Below are positions 1-5,858 of a DNA stretch of 8,885 bases, in pieces. The notes beneath the pieces were generated by a model that was given only the letters and a program-made list of their open reading frames with translations, ran no database searches and was not told the origin of the DNA. Source of the DNA: Desulfobacterales bacterium (lineage in GTDB: Bacteria; Desulfobacterota; Desulfobacteria; Desulfobacterales; C00003060). The DNA lies in the NCBI GenBank assembly GCA_030668505.1, contig DAOUTV010000048.1, forward strand, positions 1-8,885, written 5' to 3'. How positions within the stretch are numbered: position 1 is the stretch's first letter; each line of letters starts with the position of its first letter. Both the position numbers and the translations under genes were made by a program.

Positions 1-1533
1 CTCCCCCGGCCTGAGATGGTGTAGCTTTGTGCCCAATGTGAGTTGGAGATCTCCCTCCATCACCAAGATGAACTCTTCGCCCTCATGTTTGTATGCGACC
101 GGCTTGTGGGCATGCTTGGACTCGATGGTAATAATAAAGGCACGCAGGTGGTCGTTCTCCGCACCTGGAGTAAGAGTCTGGTAGGAGTAATTCTGGGTAC
201 GCCTAATGAATGCCTGTGCCCGCTGGTTCCTTATCACCGTCTTTTCTTCCTCGCGAAGGAAGGTTCCCGGATCCACTTGCAGCGCACGGGCGAGCCTGAG
301 CAGAAAGCTTACCGGAGGAATGACTTCGTCATCCTCGACCTGACTGATGAACTCCGGGGACTGACCGGTAGCCTGGGCCAAGGTCTCCAGGGACCAGTCG
401 TGGGCCTCCCTGAGTTTACGCACTCTCATGCCAAAGCTGGCCTTCGCACTTGTCTCCTTGTCCTCACGCAACACGTCAGCGAGTGTGCGCATAGCTACCT
501 GCTTGACCCGTTCCGTGAGTAGGGGAAGAAAGGTCCTTGCGTCCGCCACGACACCTACGTCGGCAACCTGGAAGATGGGAGAATTTTGGTCCCGGTTGAT
601 CGCCACAATGGTCTTGGACTCCATGATCCCGGCCGTGTATTGGACTGCTCCAGACGTGCCAACGGACAAGAGTAGTTTGGGCCGTACGGTCTTTCCTGTT
701 TGTCCGATCAGTCGCCCTTCGTCCACCCAGTGTTGGAGCACGGGCGGGCGGGTTGAGCCCACCTCGCCTCCCAGTGCTGCGGCAAGTTCCCGTACCAGCC
801 CGAATCCATCTGTATTGCCAAGCCCTGCACCTCCGACTACGACCACTTCTGCCTCGTCCAGCTTCCGGTGTTTTTCGGGCTCCGCCGAACTTGACACAAG
901 CGTCAGACCCGCAGGGGGCTCTAGATGATCCAGCCGGACCAGCTCAATGGCCCCTGGGTCGCCGCTGGCCTCAATTGCCTGACAAGCATGGGGATGAACC
1001 GTGGCAAACCCTGTGAGGACGCCATCTAAGAAGGTATTCTCCGCCAGGATCTCACCGCCCCATGAAGGGCAAGTGGCCACCACCTTCCCTCTTTCGTTCC
1101 GAAGATCCACACAGTCGGCAATCAATCCGGAATTGCTCATCCTGGCAGTCCGGGCCGCCAACTCTCGGCCAAAGTCGGTGAGCGCATACAATACAAGCAT
1201 GGGGCCATGGGTCCTGACCGCTTCTGCCATGGCCGCTGCGTATATATCAGCCCTTGGTACGGCCAGAGATGGGTTATCCAGGACATAAACCTGGTCTGCT
1301 CCGTGGCCGACGCAATCCTGTGCCGCGGCATCCAGTGACATGCAGACTCGGGGACCGACAAGGTCATCCGGCCCAACATGAGCTGACGAGCCTATAATCA
1401 CAGCTGCAGCCTTGCCCGATACCGCGTCGGCTAACTCGCGGGCCTTGGCCAGTACATTGAGGCTGTACCCGAAGAACATCTCGTTTCTCAGGTCTACATA
1501 TACCCAGATCTCTGTTCCTAGACCCTTCTCCAT
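1..1533 (-). CDS. etfA: Electron transfer flavoprotein alpha subunit fused to XRE helix-turn-helix and cupin domain (C-terminus beyond window)
   Basis: The frame starts at ATG 1533, is open for 511 codons and leaves the left edge without a stop. Residues 1 to about 195 look like the ETF alpha N-terminal domain. Residues about 215-340 are the FAD-binding domain, with GQTGKT at 277-282, SGAVQ at 294-298 and then SKTIVAINRDQNSPIFQVAD. After a linker, residues 369-426 read as an XRE/HTH_3 domain (VRKLREAHDWSLETLAQATG, then recognition helix SPEFISQVED at 392-401). Residues about 440-511 begin a cupin_2 domain (HEGEEFILVMEG at 483-494, RPGE at the edge). ETF alpha alone is usually 310-340 residues. 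EtfA normally pairs with EtfB and carries electrons from acyl-CoA dehydrogenases; XRE-cupin proteins are normally stand-alone repressors. The start overlaps the etfB stop (TAATG), implying translational coupling. The ETF and HTH calls are firm; the cupin is partial; a regulatory role is inference. Confidence 0.93.
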   Translation of the reverse strand, partial: MEKGLGTEIWVYVDLRNEMFFGYSLNVLAKARELADAVSGKAAAVIIGSSAHVGPDDLVGPRVCMSLDAAAQDCVGHGADQVYVLDNPSLAVPRADIYAAAMAEAVRTHGPMLVLYALTDFGRELAARTARMSNSGLIADCVDLRNERGKVVATCPSWGGEILAENTFLDGVLTGFATVHPHACQAIEASGDPGAIELVRLDHLEPPAGLTLVSSSAEPEKHRKLDEAEVVVVGGAGLGNTDGFGLVRELAAALGGEVGSTRPPVLQHWVDEGRLIGQTGKTVRPKLLLSVGTSGAVQYTAGIMESKTIVAINRDQNSPIFQVADVGVVADARTFLPLLTERVKQVAMRTLADVLREDKETSAKASFGMRVRKLREAHDWSLETLAQATGQSPEFISQVEDDEVIPPVSFLLRLARALQVDPGTFLREEEKTVIRNQRAQAFIRRTQNYSYQTLTPGAENDHLRAFIITIESKHAHKPVAYKHEGEEFILVMEGDLQLTLGTKLHHLRPGE

Positions 1534-2309
1534 TACCCGATCAACCCCGATTTTTTCAGGTGGCTCACGAGTTCCTCCACCTGCTCGTTGGCTGTGCCGG
1601 ATATGAACTCGCATTTTCTCTCTCTAGTCACCCTCTTCCAGGAAAGGACCCTGGTGGCTGATCCCGCCCATCCAACCTGGTCGGGGGAGAGGTCCAGTTC
1701 AGCCAAATCCCACTTTTCCACCTCTCCTTCCTCAAAAGCGAGTTCGATCCCGGAAAGCCCCAGCCCTCTGGGCTGGACCGAACGGGGATGGATGGTTAGA
1801 ACTGCCGATAAAGAAAGATTGAATTCCTCCCGGAAACCGTCCGCATAGCGCTCAACCTGAATCCCCGAATCCGTCCACTGGATGGAATGAACCCCGGTTA
1901 CCATGGGCAGATCCAGAACGACCGCAGTCTGGGGGCCTACCTGGCCTGTGTCGCTGTCAGCGGTCCTGGTGCCGAATAGAACAAGATCAAACGGAGAGAG
2001 CTTCTTGATGGCGGCGGCAAGAGCAGTCGAGGTTGCAAGGGTGTCCGATCCGGCAAAGGCGCGGTCGCAGACCAAAACGCCCCGGTCAACACCCATAGCC
2101 ATGGCCTCGTACAAAACAAAAACACTATCCTCCGGGCCCATGGAGATAGCGGTCACTGTACCGCCGTGCTCCTCTTTCATGCGCAGGGCCACCTCCAGCG
2201 CGGGCCAGTCAAAGGGGTTTAACTCAAGAGAATCAACTGAACGAATTAGCTGCCCCTTGGGAGGCTCCAGCATCACGGCCTTGATGCAAACTATAATATG
2301 AAGTCCCAT
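1533..2309 (-). CDS. etfB: Electron transfer flavoprotein beta subunit
   Basis: The 258-residue product has the usual EtfB length. It forms a heterodimer with EtfA and accepts electrons from the dehydrogenase encoded just upstream. Family motifs visible are the N-terminal strand IIVCIKAV, the segment NPFDWPALEVALRMKE at 31-46, CDRAFAGSDTLATS at 81-94, and the nucleotide-binding loop DSDTGQVGP at 118-126 (DGDTAQVGP in many relatives). This loop holds AMP or a second FAD depending on the ETF class; I cannot tell which here, so I do not claim electron bifurcation. Start ATG 2309 is supported by an AAGGAG ribosome binding site at 2315-2320 with a 5-base spacer. Only 18 bases separate it from the acyl-CoA dehydrogenase stop, and its TAA stop overlaps the etfA ATG, so the three genes form one operon. 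Confidence 0.95.
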   Translation of the reverse strand: MGLHIIVCIKAVMLEPPKGQLIRSVDSLELNPFDWPALEVALRMKEEHGGTVTAISMGPEDSVFVLYEAMAMGVDRGVLVCDRAFAGSDTLATSTALAAAIKKLSPFDLVLFGTRTADSDTGQVGPQTAVVLDLPMVTGVHSIQWTDSGIQVERYADGFREEFNLSLSAVLTIHPRSVQPRGLGLSGIELAFEEGEVEKWDLAELDLSPDQVGWAGSATRVLSWKRVTRERKCEFISGTANEQVEELVSHLKKSGLIG

Positions 2310-2327
2310 CCAGTCTCCTTTGGTGGC

Positions 2328-3470
2328 CTATTGTCCCAATACTCCCCTGGCAATAACCAAGCGGTGGATCTCAGAGGTTCCTTCGTAGATCCTTGTGACC
2401 CTGGCATCGCGGTAGTACCGCTCTATCGGATATGATTTTGAGTAGCCGTATCCCCCGTGAATCTGGACGGATAGATCAGCGACTTTGCTCGATGTCTCTG
2501 AAGCATATAGTTTGGCCATGGCTGCTGCCTGGGAGAAAGGCTTCTCCTGGTCACGCAAAAGGGCAGCACGGTAGACCATGAGCCGGGCCGCATCAACCTG
2601 TGTAGCCATGTCCGCTATCATCATCTGTACGGCCTGGTGTTTGCCGATGGGGACTCCAAACTGGTGACGCTGTCTTGCGTACCGGACGCCTTCCTCAAGT
2701 GCTGCCTGGGCGATACCCACGGCCTGGGCGGCAATCCCGATCCTGCCTGCATCCAGTCCTGAGAGCCCGATGCGCAGGCCCATGCCTTGCTTGCCCAACA
2801 GATTCTCAGCGGGCAGACGGCAGTCATACAGGCGGATCGAACTGACCGGATTAGCCCGCATGCCGCATAGGTCTTCAAGATCTCCAACCACAAATCCCGG
2901 AGTGCCCCGCTCAGCAACGATCACGCTGACGCCCTTGCGGCCTGCCTTAGGGTCTGTTCGGACAAAGAAGAGGCATATGTCAGCGATGCCGCCATTGGTG
3001 ACAAAGACTTTGTTGGCATTGACTACATAATGGTCACCATCGAGAACAGCTGTGGCCTCAATTGCGGCCGCGTCAGATCCGGCGTTGGGTTCCGTGAGGC
3101 AGAAGGCCCCGATCTTCTCGCCCCTGGCAAGAGGTGGAACCCACCTCTGTTTTTGTTCTTCCGAGCCGAACGCCAAAAGCGGATAGATGACCACACTGTT
3201 GTGAACACTTATGCAGAGTCCAAGGCTGGCACAAACTCGTGAGATTTCCTCTATGACGACTGCGTAGCCTACCGAATCCATGCCGGCACCATCCAGGTCA
3301 ATGGGTGCCTGAACCCCAAAGAAACCTAGGTTTCCCATCTTTTCTACTATCTCCCATGGAAACCGGGCTTCCTGGTCAATCTCCTTGGCAATAGGTCGAA
3401 GTTCGCGCTCGCAAAAGTTGCGGACGGAACGGCGTACAGTACGATGTTTTTCGGACAAAAGGGTGTTCAT
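2328..3470 (-). CDS. Acyl-CoA dehydrogenase (FAD-dependent, short/medium-chain type)
   Basis: The product introduces a trans-2,3 double bond into an acyl-CoA in beta-oxidation or a related degradation pathway and hands electrons to ETF. From ATG 3470 it is 380 residues, the typical family length. The signature CLTEPNAGSDAA lies at about 124-135, KVFVTNGGIADI at 154-165, RQRHQFGVPIGKHQAVQ at 266-282 and GGYGYSKSYPIERYYRDAR at 339-357. The expected catalytic base is Glu363 in IYEGTSEIHR. The frame extends upstream to a TTG at 3512, but ATG 3470 is preferred: it has an AAGAGA ribosome binding site, begins where family homology begins, and the predicted transcription start lies near 3517, which would leave the TTG without a leader. 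It is first in the operon with etfB and etfA. The chain length and exact substrate cannot be read from the sequence. Confidence 0.95.
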   Translation of the reverse strand: MNTLLSEKHRTVRRSVRNFCERELRPIAKEIDQEARFPWEIVEKMGNLGFFGVQAPIDLDGAGMDSVGYAVVIEEISRVCASLGLCISVHNSVVIYPLLAFGSEEQKQRWVPPLARGEKIGAFCLTEPNAGSDAAAIEATAVLDGDHYVVNANKVFVTNGGIADICLFFVRTDPKAGRKGVSVIVAERGTPGFVVGDLEDLCGMRANPVSSIRLYDCRLPAENLLGKQGMGLRIGLSGLDAGRIGIAAQAVGIAQAALEEGVRYARQRHQFGVPIGKHQAVQMMIADMATQVDAARLMVYRAALLRDQEKPFSQAAAMAKLYASETSSKVADLSVQIHGGYGYSKSYPIERYYRDARVTRIYEGTSEIHRLVIARGVLGQ

Positions 3471-3523
3471 GATTTCTCTTGTATTAAGACCTTTGTCTCG
3501 CCGGAGCCACAAATTGTATGTGA

Positions 3524-3552
3524 AATCTATCAGGACTCAATGGTGGAGTCAA
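3524..3552 (-). promoter_or_regulatory. Predicted sigma-70 promoter of the acyl-CoA dehydrogenase-ETF operon, with internal inverted repeat
   Basis: On the minus strand a -35 box TTGACT (3552-3547) is followed by exactly 17 bases and a -10 box TAGATT (3529-3524). These match five and four of six consensus positions. The start would be near 3517, about 47 bases before the ATG at 3470. GACTC and GAGTC arms at 3550-3546 and 3538-3534, separated by 7 bases, lie between or overlap the boxes and are well placed to be an operator. The promoter is inferred from consensus and position only. Confidence 0.5.
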
Positions 3553-3658
3553 CAACCATCCAGTGAGAGCGGCGGCTTGGCCCCTCTGCTTCCCGCTGTG
3601 TATAGTTCAACCACAGGAAACAGGTCACATTTATGCCGTACGGAATTGTTTTGAAAGA

Positions 3659-3830
3659 TGAACGTCGAACATCGAACATCGAACGTCCAACGTCGAATGA
3701 AAAACGAATATCCAATACCGAACATTCAACGGATATTTTCTGTTTCTTCATCTTTTCCCATTCAACATTCGATCCGCCGGAGGCGGACAAGTGCTTGCTC
3801 GCCTGTGGCGAGTTGGATGTTCGATGTTCA
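3659..3830. repeat. 172-bp heptamer-based repeat element with inverted ends and two internal hairpins
   Basis: The left end has five tandem heptamers of the form GAACRTC or CAACGTC (3660-3694). The right end has two heptamers in the opposite orientation (GATGTTC twice, 3816-3829). The outer 15 bases at 3659-3673 match the reverse complement of 3816-3830 at 14 of 15 positions. Inside are two G/C-rich hairpins: TCCGCC-GGA-GGCGGA (3773-3787) and CTCGCC-TGT-GGCGAG (3798-3812). Read as protein, the left half gives strings such as EHRTSNVQRRMKNEYPIPN. I recall this as a recurrent spurious peptide in repeat-rich genomes of this sort. It is most likely a dispersed noncoding repeat and not a gene. It occupies much of the 402-base gene-free stretch 3513-3914. 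Confidence 0.75.
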
Positions 3831-3861
3831 TTTTTTTAGTAAATCTTCCACAGTCCATCCG

Positions 3862-3881
3862 GTGCAAAAATAACTTAGCGC
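3862..3881. repeat. Short sequence resembling one end of the 178-bp palindromic element
   Basis: The run GCAAAAATAACTTA here matches 14 bases of the inner part of the right-end inverted repeat of the element at 5658-5835. The outermost part of that end and the sequence beyond the match are not conserved. It could be a remnant of a decayed copy or chance similarity in A/T-rich DNA. It lies between the radical SAM stop and the heptamer repeat. Confidence 0.25.
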
Positions 3882-3914
3882 TTATGCTCTATCCCCAATT
3901 TGCTCACTTCTATG

Positions 3915-5645
3915 CTAGCCATGGGATGAGACGGCGGCTTTGCGAGAAGCAGTTTCCAAGGGTTCCTTGAAGCGCGGGAAAGGGACTATTGTGCTCGAAA
4001 CCGCCGCGATACTTTTTTCGCCGGCCTTAAACTTGGTCACGGTGGTCGGAGGCTGAATTCCATCGCCAAACAAACGGCATCTTAGTTTCCAGCGCATTGC
4101 CAGGGCCAGGATAACGACGCGTCGGAGCCTTTCCTTAATGGATGGCTTGCCAAAAAGTTTAGCTATCTCACGATCCAAGGTCGTCGCACGTGTGCGCTCA
4201 ATCTCGTTAACTGCGTATTTGGCGACTAGAGGTAAGATGCCGGCATATTCCAATGTTCTACGTCTGAACTGCTCCATCCGGATCTCAAGGCAAGCATCCC
4301 GTTGTGGCAGAGCGGCCAGGCTGCGATACCCACGGAATACCGTTTCTACCGCTCGGTACATAGAACTCGAGTTCACCTCATAATCCTTACGAAAAGCGGC
4401 CCATATCCATTTTTCAGAAGAATCTCCGGGAAATTCAGGATGCCGGAAGGTTAGATATTTTTGGCCGTGCCATTCCTCAAAGGGCAGATCTTCTCTTAGA
4501 AGCCCACGTCTCTTATGATCCTGGTAAAGTGCAGTTACCGGCAAAGGAGTCAATAGCATGAACTGAACTAAGTCTGACTCTAACCCGACCAGAAAATCTA
4601 TGTCAGTTTGAATATTCTCCTGGGTATGATGTTCTTGGCACAAGATTCCAGAAGCAAGAACTATGATGCCCCGGTCGCGCAGCTCCTTTGTTAGACGCTT
4701 GGCATCAATGCCTTTGTTCTTTTCAAAGTTTCCCTTACTGCTAGAAGCCTCAAAACCAATCCAAACAAAATTCACACCGAGACGGACCAAATTGTCGATA
4801 CCAAACGCAGTGATGGCCTCGGCTGAGGAAAACATGTGAAAAGTAAAGTAACGCTGATGTAGTTCCATTTCAGCGAGCAGTTCCTTCGATCGTTGGTGGT
4901 CCTTGAGAAAATTTTCGTCCATGATGAAAAATTCATCAATGCCTCGTTCGTCAGCGATTCTTTGTGCTGTTTCAAAGACTTGTTTGCCCGTCGAGAGGTA
5001 GGCTGTATATTTTCGGCCGAAAAAATGCGAAGTGCAGCAAAATTTACAACCATTGACACATCCTACCCCGGGCACCAGCAGGTTGGCCCCAACCCCGGGG
5101 AACGGAACCCCGAATGCCGCCTGTCGCTCGGCAATGGACAGAGTTGGGTGCACAAAGGGGGCATCGGGATCCTCCCCCAAAAAAGACCTCAACCAGCGAA
5201 TTCCTTCACCCTTGACCACGTGATCGCAGTCAATTAAATGCTCCACTCCATCTATCGCCGCGCCGTGACCACCGAGCACAATGGTTGACTCCGGGGATAT
5301 CAGCCTCGTGAGTCGTGTCATTTCCTTGGCCTTGATAAAGTTTGGCGTTATAAACGAAATGCCGACGACGTCGTAGCCTTTTTTTAGCTCCCGCATAAAC
5401 CGTTTGCGGCTCGGGAAATCCAGCACAGTTACATCAGCGTTGATGTTAGCGGCCAGAAAATATAGACCAAACGAACGATGTTGAAAGCGCCAGGAGCCCA
5501 TCTCCTGGGCTTTCGTAACCTGGTTGTGAAACAGTTCCATTATATTTTCTTTACGTCCGTACGCGTCGTCAACGCCAAAGGGGCCAAAGACGCCTGACAG
5601 CAGGACACGTTGGGGACGATTTTCATGGGAGGTTGCTTTGGACAT
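3915..5645 (-). CDS. B12-binding-like radical SAM protein of unknown function
   Basis: This 576-residue cytoplasmic protein carries a radical SAM core that should hold a [4Fe-4S] cluster and cleave S-adenosylmethionine. The cluster motif CxxxCxxC is at Cys196, Cys200 and Cys203 (GCVNGCKFC). Further core features are FFIMDENFL at 239-247 and VWIGFEASSS near 294-303. The N-terminal 150 residues resemble the B12-binding fold of this superfamily: VLLSGVFGPFG, KKGYDVVGISFITPNF at 88-103, and a glycine-rich loop VLGGHGAAIDG at 123-133. I see no DxHxxG cobalamin-ligand motif, so cobalamin binding is uncertain. The C-terminal 200 residues are basic and do not match a family I know. Start ATG 5645 has a strong AAGGAG site 5 bases upstream. 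No neighbour suggests a pathway. Methyltransferase or ring/chain-modifying activities are common in the superfamily, but nothing here selects one. Confidence 0.88.
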   Translation of the reverse strand: MSKATSHENRPQRVLLSGVFGPFGVDDAYGRKENIMELFHNQVTKAQEMGSWRFQHRSFGLYFLAANINADVTVLDFPSRKRFMRELKKGYDVVGISFITPNFIKAKEMTRLTRLISPESTIVLGGHGAAIDGVEHLIDCDHVVKGEGIRWLRSFLGEDPDAPFVHPTLSIAERQAAFGVPFPGVGANLLVPGVGCVNGCKFCCTSHFFGRKYTAYLSTGKQVFETAQRIADERGIDEFFIMDENFLKDHQRSKELLAEMELHQRYFTFHMFSSAEAITAFGIDNLVRLGVNFVWIGFEASSSKGNFEKNKGIDAKRLTKELRDRGIIVLASGILCQEHHTQENIQTDIDFLVGLESDLVQFMLLTPLPVTALYQDHKRRGLLREDLPFEEWHGQKYLTFRHPEFPGDSSEKWIWAAFRKDYEVNSSSMYRAVETVFRGYRSLAALPQRDACLEIRMEQFRRRTLEYAGILPLVAKYAVNEIERTRATTLDREIAKLFGKPSIKERLRRVVILALAMRWKLRCRLFGDGIQPPTTVTKFKAGEKSIAAVSSTIVPFPRFKEPLETASRKAAVSSHG

Positions 5646-5650
5646 TACTT

Positions 5651-5656
5651 CTCCTT
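5651..5656 (-). promoter_or_regulatory. Ribosome binding site of the radical SAM gene abutting the palindromic element
   Basis: AAGGAG lies 5 bases before the ATG at 5645 and fixes the start. Its first two bases belong to the TTA that flanks the palindromic element (5655-5657). The element therefore sits directly upstream of the site, and the whole leader and promoter of this gene must come from the element or from transcription reading through it. Confidence 0.75.
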
Positions 5657-5657
5657 A

Positions 5658-5835
5658 GGGCTCGCGCAAAAATAACTTGGCAGATTTCGCGCTCAGATTT
5701 GGGTGAGATTTGGTCGATCCGATTGAGCAAAACCGCAGGAATAGCAGGCTATTTCGAGGGTTTTGCGAATGAGTATCGGCCAAAGATCGCCTGAAGCTGG
5801 GATGCCAAAATGTTAAGTTATTTTTGCGCGAGCCC
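5658..5835. mobile_element. 178-bp MITE-like palindromic (foldback) element, complete copy
   Basis: The ends are perfect inverted repeats of 21 bases (5658-5678 and 5815-5835; the outer part reads GGGCTCGCGCAAAAATAACT), 22 if the next A/T pair is counted. TTA flanks both sides (5655-5657 and 5836-5838), as expected for a 3-base target duplication. No coding sequence is inside. The arms stay complementary far beyond the ends and share one centre at 5746.5, with an inner 8-bp stem (5727-5734 with 5759-5766) and an apical AATAG/CTATT stem. By my hand count about 61 of 89 opposed pairs are Watson-Crick and about 8 more are G/T. A second copy begins at 8737. The features fit a nonautonomous element moved by a transposase encoded elsewhere; the parent family is not identifiable here. 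Confidence 0.82.
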
Positions 5836-5858
5836 TTAATGTGATTAATTTGCCGTTG

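Noticed and set aside
340..520. A frameshift or stop between an ordinary etfA and a separate XRE-cupin gene
   Set aside because: I followed the triplets from ATG 1533 to base 1. The Met at 429 and the last codon at 3-1 are in the same phase as the start and no stop was met, so the join is a true in-frame fusion in this sequence.
43..1606. Several plus-strand open frames of 64-166 codons and an 80-codon minus-strand frame at 1137-1379
   Set aside because: They overlap the etfA fusion gene in other frames. Their translations are arginine-, serine- and proline-rich with no family resemblance, while the etfA frame is open throughout and full of ETF, HTH and cupin motifs.
1533..2309. Electron-bifurcating ETF
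   Set aside because: The EtfB nucleotide loop is visible, but I cannot separate AMP-binding from bifurcating FAD-binding types by eye, and no bifurcation partner such as FixC or FixX is in the window.
3471..3512. A 14-residue N-terminal extension of the acyl-CoA dehydrogenase from TTG 3512
   Set aside because: It has no ribosome binding site, does not resemble the family N-terminus, and would lie at the predicted transcription start. ATG 3470 fits all three criteria better.
3660..3694. A CRISPR array or a set of regulator-binding iterons
   Set aside because: The units are contiguous 7-base repeats without spacers and are mirrored by inverted copies at 3816-3829, which fits a dispersed repeat element instead.
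3530..3873. Small hypothetical proteins of 68-89 residues on both strands around the gene-free region
   Set aside because: They are translations of the heptamer repeat and its flanks. Competing frames on both strands are open because of the repeat composition, and none has a convincing start context.
3866..3885. A Rho-independent terminator for the radical SAM gene
   Set aside because: On the minus strand a TTATTTTT run follows AGCGCT, but that palindrome has no loop and cannot form a stable hairpin stem.
5646..5858. A riboswitch or structured leader for the radical SAM gene
   Set aside because: The structure here is explained by the palindromic element with target duplication, and the same sequence recurs at the right edge away from any such gene.
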